Part shown: piece by piece, positions 7,298 through 12,103 of the stretch
Position numbering within the stretch: the stretch's first letter is position 1
Layout of the letters: the number at the start of each line of letters is the position of its first letter
Assembly: GCA_900764725.1 (NCBI GenBank)
Contig: CAAFPB010000070.1
Span: 1-12,123, forward strand
Direction: 5' to 3'
DNA from: an uncultured Catenibacterium sp.
GTDB lineage: Bacteria; Bacillota_I; Bacilli_A; Erysipelotrichales; Coprobacillaceae
DNA: 12,123 nt
Position numbers and translations under genes: made by a program
The notes under the pieces: model-generated
What the model was told of the DNA's origin: nothing
What the model saw: only the letters and a program-made list of their open reading frames with translations
Database searches by the model: none

Positions 7298-8218
7298 ATG
7301 AAGTATTATGATCTACCAAAAACTGATTTAAAGGTATCTGAAATTGCCTTAGGCTGTATGCGTATTGCGGATAAGAGTGTAGAAGAAGTTGAAGAACTTG
7401 TAAAGACTGCATTAGATTGTGGAATTAACTTCTTTGATCATGCAGATATTTATGGTGGAGGAAAGTCAGAAGCGTTATTTGGAGAGGTTCTTGAAAAACA
7501 TCCTGAATATCGTGAAAAGATGATTATTCAGACAAAGTGTGCTATTGTGCCTGGAAAACGTTATGACTTTTCTAAAGAATATATTATTAATGCAGTGAAT
7601 GGATCATTAGAAAGACTCCACACTGATCATGTAGAAATTCTTTTATTACATAGACCTGATGCATTATGTGACCCAGAAGAAGTGGCAGAAGCATTTGATG
7701 AACTGTATGTGAGTGGTAAAGTCAAATACTTTGGAGTATCTAATCATACACCAGGACAGATTGCCTTATTACAGAAATATACAAAGCATCCTATTATCAT
7801 TAACCAGTTACAGCTTTCTATTGTGCATTCTGTGATGATTGATAGTGGCATGAACATGAATATGAAGGAAGACTTTGCGATTGATAAGGATGGCGGTGTT
7901 CTTGATTATTGTCGTTTAAATGATATTACAATTCAGGCCTGGAGTATTGTACAGGCATCATGGGCTGAAGGTACTTTCTTAAATCATCCTGATTATAAGA
8001 AATTAAATGATGTTCTTGATGATTTATCAAAGAAATACAATGTCACTCCTGCCACAATTGCGACCGCATGGATTTTAAGACATCCTGCTCATATTCAGGC
8101 AATTACTGGTACAACTTCTCCTAAACACTTAATTGAAACAGCAGAGGCTGTAAATATCCAATTAACACGTCAGGAATGGTATGATCTCTATCTAGCAAGT
8201 GGTAAACCTTTACCATAG
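7298..8218 (+). CDS. Aldo/keto reductase, YdhF-like
   Basis: 306-aa TIM-barrel NADPH-dependent oxidoreductase. The aldo/keto reductase tetrad is complete: Asp47 and Tyr52 in FDHADIYGGG, Lys80 in IQTKC and His118 in LLLHRPD. The sequence follows Escherichia coli YdhF closely, for example HADIYGG, a kinase-like SLERLHTDH stretch, LLLHRPDALCDPEEVAEAF and SGKVKYFGVSNHTPGQIALLQ. The physiological substrate of YdhF-type enzymes is not established, so the carbonyl substrate is unknown. The ATG follows the aminopeptidase stop by one base, with an AGAGGT ribosome site inside the end of that gene. The next gene begins 10 bases after its stop, making a three-gene operon. Confidence 0.93.
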   Translation: MKYYDLPKTDLKVSEIALGCMRIADKSVEEVEELVKTALDCGINFFDHADIYGGGKSEALFGEVLEKHPEYREKMIIQTKCAIVPGKRYDFSKEYIINAVNGSLERLHTDHVEILLLHRPDALCDPEEVAEAFDELYVSGKVKYFGVSNHTPGQIALLQKYTKHPIIINQLQLSIVHSVMIDSGMNMNMKEDFAIDKDGGVLDYCRLNDITIQAWSIVQASWAEGTFLNHPDYKKLNDVLDDLSKKYNVTPATIATAWILRHPAHIQAITGTTSPKHLIETAEAVNIQLTRQEWYDLYLASGKPLP

Positions 8219-8222
8219 GAGG
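8217..8222 (+). promoter_or_regulatory. AGGAGG ribosome site deciding the flavoprotein start
   Basis: AGGAGG overlaps the TAG stop of the aldo/keto reductase gene and is 6 nt before ATG 8229. This excludes the longer in-frame reading from 8199, which would run back into the reductase gene. Confidence 0.85.
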
Positions 8223-8228
8223 TACATT

Positions 8229-8846
8229 ATGAAAGTACTTATGATTAATGGAAGTTCACGTAATAATGGCTGTACACGTGCAGCATTAGATATTATGGCT
8301 GAAACATTTAAAGAAGAAGGTATTGAAACAGAAATCATCTTTATTGGTAATCAGCCTATTGCGGATTGTATGAACTGTAAGAAGTGTGTAACTGAACATC
8401 AATGTGTATTCGATGATATAGTCAACCAAATCACTACAATCGCAAAAGACTGCGATGGCTTTATCTTTGCCTCACCTGTCTATTATGCTCATCCAAGTGC
8501 AAGATTACTTGCAGTATTAGATAGAGCTTTCTATTCAAATAAAAGTGTCTTTGTGTATAAACCTGGAGCTTGTATCTTTAGTGCAAGACGTGCTGGACAG
8601 GTAGCAAGCATGGATGTTGTGAATAAGCATTTCAGTATTTCTCATATGCCTATTGTATCTGCCAATTATTGGAATGAAGTCTTTGGAAGTGAACCTGAAG
8701 ATGTATATAAAGATGCAGAAGGTGTTGCGACTATGCAGAATATCGCAAAGAATATGAGCTGGCTTCTTAAGTCTATTGAAGCAGGTAAAAAGGCTGGTAT
8801 AGAAAGACCAGAACTTTCTACTGGACATACAAATTTCCATCATTAA
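8229..8846 (+). CDS. Iron-sulfur flavoprotein (Isf)-like NAD(P)H-dependent FMN reductase
   Basis: 205-aa cytoplasmic flavodoxin-fold protein. The N-terminal MKVLMINGSSRNNGCTRAAL contains the FMN-phosphate loop GSSRNNGCT (8-16), and FIFASPVYYAHPSARLLAVLDR (78-99) forms the second flavin-contacting region. Between them lies a compact cysteine cluster, Cys47-x2-Cys50-x2-Cys53-x5-Cys59, which matches the CX2CX2CX4-7C pattern that binds a [4Fe-4S] cluster in archaeal iron-sulfur flavoproteins. This suggests a two-electron to one-electron switch carrying electrons from reduced pyridine nucleotide or ferredoxin to an unknown acceptor. It is the last gene of the operon with the Xaa-Pro aminopeptidase and the aldo/keto reductase; the latter could share its redox pool. 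Related proteins that keep the cysteines but lack a proven cluster exist, so the cluster is inferred. Confidence 0.88.
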   Translation: MKVLMINGSSRNNGCTRAALDIMAETFKEEGIETEIIFIGNQPIADCMNCKKCVTEHQCVFDDIVNQITTIAKDCDGFIFASPVYYAHPSARLLAVLDRAFYSNKSVFVYKPGACIFSARRAGQVASMDVVNKHFSISHMPIVSANYWNEVFGSEPEDVYKDAEGVATMQNIAKNMSWLLKSIEAGKKAGIERPELSTGHTNFHH

Positions 8847-8872
8847 GAGAAGAATTTTTCTTCTCTTTTTTT
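8846..8872 (+). terminator. Terminator of the aminopeptidase-AKR-flavoprotein operon
   Basis: A 9-bp perfect stem (AGAGAAGAA 8846-8854, TTCTTCTCT 8858-8866) with a 3-nt T loop runs into seven T residues. The stem begins at the last base of the flavoprotein stop codon. Confidence 0.92.
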
Positions 8873-8879
8873 GTAAAGT

Positions 8880-8894
8880 TGTAAGCGCTTGACA
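8880..8894 (+). promoter_or_regulatory. Possible LacI/CcpA-family operator overlapping the -35
   Basis: TGTAAGCGCTTGACA contains the perfect 8-bp palindrome AAGCGCTT with a central CG, the core geometry of LacI-family and cre sites. The left half (TGTAAGCG) fits a cre consensus; the right half deviates because the -35 TTGACA is built from it. A single site is weak evidence. Confidence 0.3.
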
Positions 8895-8916
8895 TATTGA
8901 CGATTGTTTATATGAG
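8889..8916 (+). promoter_or_regulatory. Promoter of the small exported protein gene
   Basis: A perfect TTGACA (8889-8894) is followed after 16 bp by TATGAG (8911-8916), a weak -10. It lies directly after the preceding terminator and 40 bp before ATG 8957. The -35 overlaps the palindrome AAGCGCTT. Confidence 0.5.
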
Positions 8917-8956
8917 GACTAGAATACAGGTGTATATGGGGAAAGAAGGCATTCTA

Positions 8957-9229
8957 ATGAGTCATTCTATAGCGTCAAAATTAATTAAGTGTTTATCAAT
9001 ATTTATGTTGGTGATTGGCTGTGTACAGCCAACCTCTGTACAGGCGTATTCACCTGTTCTTACAGAAACTATTCAAAATCCAAATAATACAAATAAGAAT
9101 GCATCAGTTACAGTTCAAAATAAAGAACAAACAAAACAGAACACTTTAGAACTTTTTGTGATTACTGTCATAGTCACAGTTCTTATACTGTTTCTCGTTG
9201 GAGTAGTGCATAAAGATTTAAAAATATGA
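8957..9229 (+). CDS. Small exported membrane-anchored protein, 90 aa, function unknown
   Basis: I do not recognise this protein. The start at ATG 8957 is chosen because AGAAGG ends 7 nt before it and the N-terminus then looks like a signal peptide: basic KLIK, a hydrophobic LSIFMLVIG core, and two possible cleavage sites. These are a lipobox-like VIGC (19-22) for signal peptidase II and SVQA at 27-30 for signal peptidase I. A polar Asn- and Thr-rich stretch follows (about 31-63), then a strong hydrophobic segment (about 65-84) ending in HKDLKI, so the C-terminus would anchor in the membrane with a basic cytoplasmic tail. No LPXTG motif is present. In-frame ATGs at 8897 and 8936 would bury the signal sequence and have poorer ribosome sites. 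It is monocistronic, with its own promoter and terminator. Confidence 0.65.
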   Translation: MSHSIASKLIKCLSIFMLVIGCVQPTSVQAYSPVLTETIQNPNNTNKNASVTVQNKEQTKQNTLELFVITVIVTVLILFLVGVVHKDLKI

Positions 9230-9254
9230 AAAAAGAGATGTTGAACATCTCTTT
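9229..9254 (-). terminator. Terminator of the Gfo/Idh oxidoreductase operon
   Basis: A 9-bp stem, AAAGAGATG (9232-9240) with CATCTCTTT (9246-9254), has a 5-nt loop. On the minus strand it starts within the TAA stop and runs into six T residues; on the plus strand the tail is poor. It therefore mainly serves the minus-strand genes. Confidence 0.75.
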
Positions 9255-10230
9255 AGTCAGCAGGGAAAATAACCCCTGCTTTTTTTCTTGCCTCAGTAAG
9301 TACTTCCATAACATCCAATGTGTTCTGTAATAGTACATCCATCTTATTTTTATTGTTTGTTTCAATAATCTTCTGTAATTCTACAAATTCATAATACATA
9401 CGGTTATGTGGTCCATTTTCGTTATAAGTTACTTCTTCCTGTTTATTAAAAGCCATCTGGAATTCAGTGATCTGACTTGATGGACTTCTCATCACAATAT
9501 AACCTTCATCTCCTTGAATTGTAGAAGAAAGTGGTGCCTGACAATCCTTGGCCGCAACACAAACTGCCTTCATATAACCATAATTCATAACTAGTACACC
9601 AGATGTATCAATACCTCTTTCGATATTAGGGTAGTACTCTACATTTTCTGGTTTACCAAAAAGCTCCATAATAAGATTGATATTATATACACCTAAATCC
9701 ATTAAAGAACCACCTGAATGATTTGGATCAAATGCAGGTGCAATATCTCCCTTTTTAAAACGATCATATCTTGATGAATACTGTGAGAAATTAAAGTTAA
9801 TCACACGAATATTACCTAATTCTTTTACCTTTTCTTTTAATAGATGAGTGTTAGGGAAGAAACGATTAGGAATAGCCTCTAAAAGGAATAAATCCTCTTT
9901 CTTAGCGATTTCCTTGAGTTCTAAGGCCTCTTTTAAGTTAGTCGTGAATGGTTTTTCACATATTACATTTTTACCTGCGAGAAGCGCTTTTTTAGACATA
10001 ATGAAATGTAGATCATTTGGTACAGCTACATAGATAGTATCAATATTCTTATTCTCCAACATTTCTTCATAGTTTAAATAATAACGTTCAATAGGATACT
10101 GTGCACATAAATTTTTTAAGTTCTCTTCATTACGTGCTGAGATACCTAATAGTTCAATACCACTTAATTCATTAAACATGTGTAAAAAGTCTTTAACGAT
10201 CATTCCTGATCCTACAATACCTAATTTCAT
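9253..10230 (-). CDS. Gfo/Idh/MocA-family oxidoreductase (second of a pair)
   Basis: 325-aa cytoplasmic NAD(P)-dependent dehydrogenase with an N-terminal Rossmann domain (GIVGSGMIV, 4-12) and the family signature CEKPFTTN (91-98), where Lys93 is the conserved active-site lysine. The C-terminal alpha/beta domain has the GGSLMDLGVYNINL stretch (173-186); Asp178 is kept but the position often held by catalytic His is Tyr182-Asn183, as in dihydrodiol-dehydrogenase and glucose-fructose-oxidoreductase-like branches. The substrate is a sugar, inositol or related polyol, not identifiable from the sequence. AGGAGG lies 7 nt before the ATG and overlaps the stop of the preceding Gfo/Idh gene (11-nt gap), so the two form an operon. 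The 3' end of the gene also encodes the terminator of the convergent small gene. Confidence 0.92.
   Translation of the reverse strand: MKLGIVGSGMIVKDFLHMFNELSGIELLGISARNEENLKNLCAQYPIERYYLNYEEMLENKNIDTIYVAVPNDLHFIMSKKALLAGKNVICEKPFTTNLKEALELKEIAKKEDLFLLEAIPNRFFPNTHLLKEKVKELGNIRVINFNFSQYSSRYDRFKKGDIAPAFDPNHSGGSLMDLGVYNINLIMELFGKPENVEYYPNIERGIDTSGVLVMNYGYMKAVCVAAKDCQAPLSSTIQGDEGYIVMRSPSSQITEFQMAFNKQEEVTYNENGPHNRMYYEFVELQKIIETNNKNKMDVLLQNTLDVMEVLTEARKKAGVIFPAD
9259..9286 (+). terminator. Plus-strand terminator of the small exported protein gene, inside the convergent CDS
   Basis: A 7-bp GC-rich stem, AGCAGGG (9259-9265) with CCCTGCT (9274-9280), and an 8-nt loop are followed by seven T residues on the plus strand. 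It lies within the last codons of the opposing Gfo/Idh gene, about 30 bases past the stop at 9229. Confidence 0.85.
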
Positions 10231-10241
10231 ACTAGTTCCTC

Positions 10242-11264
10242 CTACTTTAATCCTTTGATTGCATCTTCTAATATCTTCATCTGTAATAATGTCTGTTCCT
10301 TAGTGACTAACTGTGGCTTATGATTGATGATTGTTTCATATAATGCATCATAGTAATAACCATAGTCACCTTTCACTGTCTCTACCTTTTCTTCATGATA
10401 ATGACCCTCTTCATCATAGATAAGTGTACCATAATCTTCTGGTGCATCTAAACCAAAGTCATCATGTTCATAAGGCATATAGAAATGTTTCAAATCTGCT
10501 TCCTGACGGTCTTTTTGTGCTTTTGTAAACATCCCCTTCTTGCCATATAAAACAAAGCTAGGACGCTCTCTAATACGGAAATAAGATGATTTTACTGAGA
10601 CCTTTAAAGTACCATAATAGAGATCTAGATCAAAGTAATCATTCATACGTCCTGTACCTAATAACTGGCGTACATCATAATGTGCATGATCTGGTTTGCC
10701 AAAATAAGAGATAACCTGATCTAATGTATGACAGGCATGACCATAGAGATAAGAATCAATCACTGAGAATTCATGAATGCTTTCTGGTACTTCTGGACGA
10801 TAATAATCAAAATGCATTTCTAATTCTAATAGATCACCCAATTTACCTGATTCTATGACCTTCTGAACAGTGAGGAAGTCACTATCAAAACGTCTATTTT
10901 GATAACATTGAAGCATCAATCCTTTAGATTCAGCTAAGTCAAATAGTTCTTTTGCCTGCGCATAACTTGATGCAAATGGTTTTTCTACTACACAATGTTT
11001 TCCTGCTTCTAATACCTTTTTCGCATATTCATAATGAAGACTGGATTTTAATGTGACTACAATAACCTGGATGTCTTTGTCGTTAAGTAATTCATCTAGA
11101 TCATCAGTGTAGTGAATACCTTCTATTTTCTTCCATGTATCAAAATGAATTGAACGATTATAAATAGTTTTTACTTTTATTTTATCTTTTCTTGTAAGTA
11201 CAAACGGCATATGGTAACGATTCGTACTTTTACCATTTCCAATAAATCCAATTGTAAGCGTCAT
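10242..11264 (-). CDS. Gfo/Idh/MocA-family oxidoreductase, YhhX-like
   Basis: 340-aa cytoplasmic NAD(P)-dependent dehydrogenase that follows Escherichia coli YhhX through most of its length, for instance IGFIGNGKSTNRYHMPFVL (5-23), LDELLND, VVEKPFASS (92-100), CYQNRRFDSDFLTVQKVIES, HFDYYRPE and YGHACHTLDQVISYFG. The Rossmann glycines and the EKP motif (94-96) are intact. His179 is kept, but the Asp four residues earlier in many Gfo/Idh enzymes is Gly175; YhhX itself has the same feature, so this is a subfamily trait. The substrate is unknown. ATG 11264 is chosen because GAGGA lies 6 nt upstream; an in-frame TTG at 11297 has no such site. It is the first gene of a two-gene operon. Confidence 0.92.
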   Translation of the reverse strand: MTLTIGFIGNGKSTNRYHMPFVLTRKDKIKVKTIYNRSIHFDTWKKIEGIHYTDDLDELLNDKDIQVIVVTLKSSLHYEYAKKVLEAGKHCVVEKPFASSYAQAKELFDLAESKGLMLQCYQNRRFDSDFLTVQKVIESGKLGDLLELEMHFDYYRPEVPESIHEFSVIDSYLYGHACHTLDQVISYFGKPDHAHYDVRQLLGTGRMNDYFDLDLYYGTLKVSVKSSYFRIRERPSFVLYGKKGMFTKAQKDRQEADLKHFYMPYEHDDFGLDAPEDYGTLIYDEEGHYHEEKVETVKGDYGYYYDALYETIINHKPQLVTKEQTLLQMKILEDAIKGLK

Positions 11265-11311
11265 ATGTGTTCCTCTTTTCTTCACTACTATTCTCAATTA
11301 TTTGAGTATGA

Positions 11312-11340
11312 ATTACAAGTATTCACAATAGAATCGTAAA
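11312..11340 (-). promoter_or_regulatory. Candidate promoter of the Gfo/Idh operon
   Basis: On the minus strand, TTTACG (11340-11335) and TGTAAT (11317-11312) are 17 bp apart, about 48 bp before ATG 11264. The hexamers match 4/6 and 5/6 of consensus. The spacer and -35 are covered by a long imperfect inverted repeat. Confidence 0.4.
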
Positions 11341-11364
11341 AAAAGTACGAAATAGATGTGAATA
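11320..11364. promoter_or_regulatory. 45-bp two-part inverted repeat (operator-like) over the Gfo/Idh promoter
   Basis: The outer arms TATTCACA (11320-11327) and TGTGAATA (11357-11364) are perfect 8-bp inverted repeats. The inner arms TCGTA (11334-11338) and TACGA (11346-11350) are perfect 5-bp repeats, centred on the same point with 6-nt mismatched stretches on each side. It is not followed by a T run in either direction, so it is not a simple terminator. Confidence 0.45.
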
Positions 11365-11394
11365 ACTTTTATAAGAGAGAACTTATAGTTCATG

Positions 11395-11418
11395 AAAAAA
11401 AAGAACCCGAAGGTTCTT
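11395..11418 (-). terminator. Terminator of queT with UUCG tetraloop
   Basis: On the minus strand, directly after the TAG stop, a 7-bp AAGAACC/GGTTCTT stem is capped by TTCG between C and G, the very stable C(UUCG)G tetraloop, and followed by a run of T residues. Confidence 0.9.
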
Positions 11419-11895
11419 CTACGCTTTAATGATTTTTACTACCGGTTCATTCTTTTCTAATAACCCAAATAAGAATGCACCGATTTCTAATACAACAACT
11501 TCACCTACAAATACATAAACTGCATTTAATAGGAATGGTGTATGGAATGCAAGTGTTAATTCGATACCTACGATGATACCATTGATTAAACCACCTAAGA
11601 TACCACCAACATAACGATTAGATACTTTGTTCATTGCGATTACTGCAAGTAATGTCGCAAATGTACCAAATACCATGTCATATGCACCAAGAGATGATGG
11701 AACGTTTGCGATGAAACATCCTAATATTAATCCAGGGATATATTTCTTATTGTAGAATGCAAGGAAGATCATTACTTCTGAGATTCTCATCTGCACCTGA
11801 CCATAAGAAATTGGCGCTAAGCCGATAGTAAGTGCTGCGTAAACTGCAGCGATGACTGCATTTAATGCAATCGTTTTAACGTCTAGTTTTTTCAT
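11419..11895 (-). CDS. queT: QueT-family queuosine-precursor ECF transporter substrate-binding (S) component
   Basis: 158-aa integral membrane protein with about five or six hydrophobic segments, matching the QueT (DUF988) family. Features include an N-terminal basic MKKLDVK and a first helix ending in APISYGQVQMRISE (27-40), whose QMRISE is a family hallmark. GLILGCFIANV (55-65), DMVFGTFATLLAVI (73-86) and a C-terminal pair of helices complete the fold. Family members are thought to take up a queuosine precursor such as preQ1 or preQ0 with the shared ECF energising module, which must be encoded elsewhere. The assignment is strongly supported by the preQ1 riboswitch in its leader. AGGAG precedes ATG 11895 by 10 nt. 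It is monocistronic, with a terminator at its stop codon and an independent promoter. Confidence 0.92.
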   Translation of the reverse strand: MKKLDVKTIALNAVIAAVYAALTIGLAPISYGQVQMRISEVMIFLAFYNKKYIPGLILGCFIANVPSSLGAYDMVFGTFATLLAVIAMNKVSNRYVGGILGGLINGIIVGIELTLAFHTPFLLNAVYVFVGEVVVLEIGAFLFGLLEKNEPVVKIIKA

Positions 11896-11904
11896 ATTCG
11901 ATTT

Positions 11905-11932
11905 TCTCCTTCTTCTAAAGAACAGTTAGAAG
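11905..11932 (-). promoter_or_regulatory. Expression platform of the queT riboswitch: hairpin abutting the Shine-Dalgarno
   Basis: On the minus strand, CTTCTAA (11932-11926) and TTAGAAG (11918-11912) form a 7-bp hairpin ending at the base before the AAGGAGA ribosome site (11911-11905). The segment TGTTCTTTAG (11924-11915) in this hairpin is complementary, with one bulge, to CTAAGAACA (11966-11958) at the aptamer tail, so the two structures exclude each other. Confidence 0.5.
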
Positions 11933-11961
11933 CCAAACATCATGAATTATATTCATATGTT

Positions 11962-12000
11962 CTTAGTTTTTTATACTGGGTTTGGCTCTCGAACCAGTTC
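11962..12000 (-). ncRNA. preQ1-I riboswitch aptamer controlling queT
   Basis: On the minus strand, stem P1 is ACTGG (11998-11994) with CCAGT (11979-11975), enclosing loop 1, which starts TTC and ends with the conserved C, a short linker and CCC. The A-rich 3' tail (11974-11962) reads ATAAAAAACTAAG, the same as in the Bacillus subtilis preQ1-I aptamer as I recall it. The CU of the tail can form the P2 pseudoknot with AG in the loop. The aptamer sits at the predicted transcript start, and the gene it leads is a queuosine-precursor transporter, the classic partner. Loop 1 is about two bases longer than in B. subtilis before the P2 strand. Confidence 0.88.
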
Positions 12001-12004
12001 CCAA

Positions 12005-12031
12005 CTACTATATCATTTATAGGTATAGTAG
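12005..12031. repeat. Perfect 8-bp inverted repeat spanning the queT promoter core
   Basis: CTACTATA (12005-12012) and TATAGTAG (12024-12031) are exact inverted repeats separated by 11 bp. One arm contains the -10 and the other reaches the first bases of the -35, so it could be an operator or only chance in AT-rich promoter DNA. Confidence 0.5.
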
Positions 12032-12035
12032 ACAA
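12007..12035 (-). promoter_or_regulatory. Promoter of queT (extended -10)
   Basis: On the minus strand, TTGTCT (12035-12030) and TATAGT (12012-12007) are exactly 17 bp apart, with TG one base before the -10 (extended -10). The predicted start at about 12000 is the first base of the riboswitch. Confidence 0.7.
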
Positions 12036-12045
12036 GAAAAAAGGT

Positions 12046-12077
12046 AAAAAAAAAAACGAGTCAAGCGGTCTTGACTC
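12046..12077 (-). terminator. Strong terminator, probably of an rRNA operon
   Basis: On the minus strand, GAGTCAAG (12077-12070) and CTTGACTC (12065-12058) make an 8-bp perfect stem with an ACCG loop, followed by G and then eleven T residues. It isolates queT from the transcription unit entering from the right edge. Confidence 0.92.
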
Positions 12078-12103
12078 ATCGGCTCATCGCATTTTTAAAT
12101 TGC

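Noticed and set aside
8199..8228. Longer N-terminus for the flavoprotein from an ATG at 8199
   Set aside because: It would overlap the aldo/keto reductase by 20 bases and ignore the perfect AGGAGG before ATG 8229; the flavodoxin fold begins with MKVLMINGSS.
8535..8843. 102-codon open frame on the minus strand, opposite the flavoprotein gene
   Set aside because: It lies wholly within a well-supported gene, has low-complexity Phe/Ser/Ile-rich content, and has no domain signature.
8897..8956. Longer start (8897 or 8936) for the small exported protein
   Set aside because: The 8897 start would lie between the predicted -35 and -10, and both would place 7-20 extra residues before an otherwise well-formed signal sequence.
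11265..11297. TTG at 11297 as start of the YhhX-like gene
   Set aside because: No ribosome site precedes it, whereas GAGGA is 6 nt before ATG 11264 and the Rossmann strand begins directly after that Met.
11357..11365. TTATTCACA on the minus strand matches a relaxed DnaA-box consensus, with a near match (GTATTCACA) at 11319-11327
   Set aside because: Only two sites, part of an inverted repeat at a metabolic promoter, with no dnaA/dnaN genes or further boxes; better explained as an operator-like dyad.
12075..12089. Tandem CTCATCG repeat
   Set aside because: Two copies of 7 bases separated by one base next to a terminator hairpin; too short to mean a repeat array.
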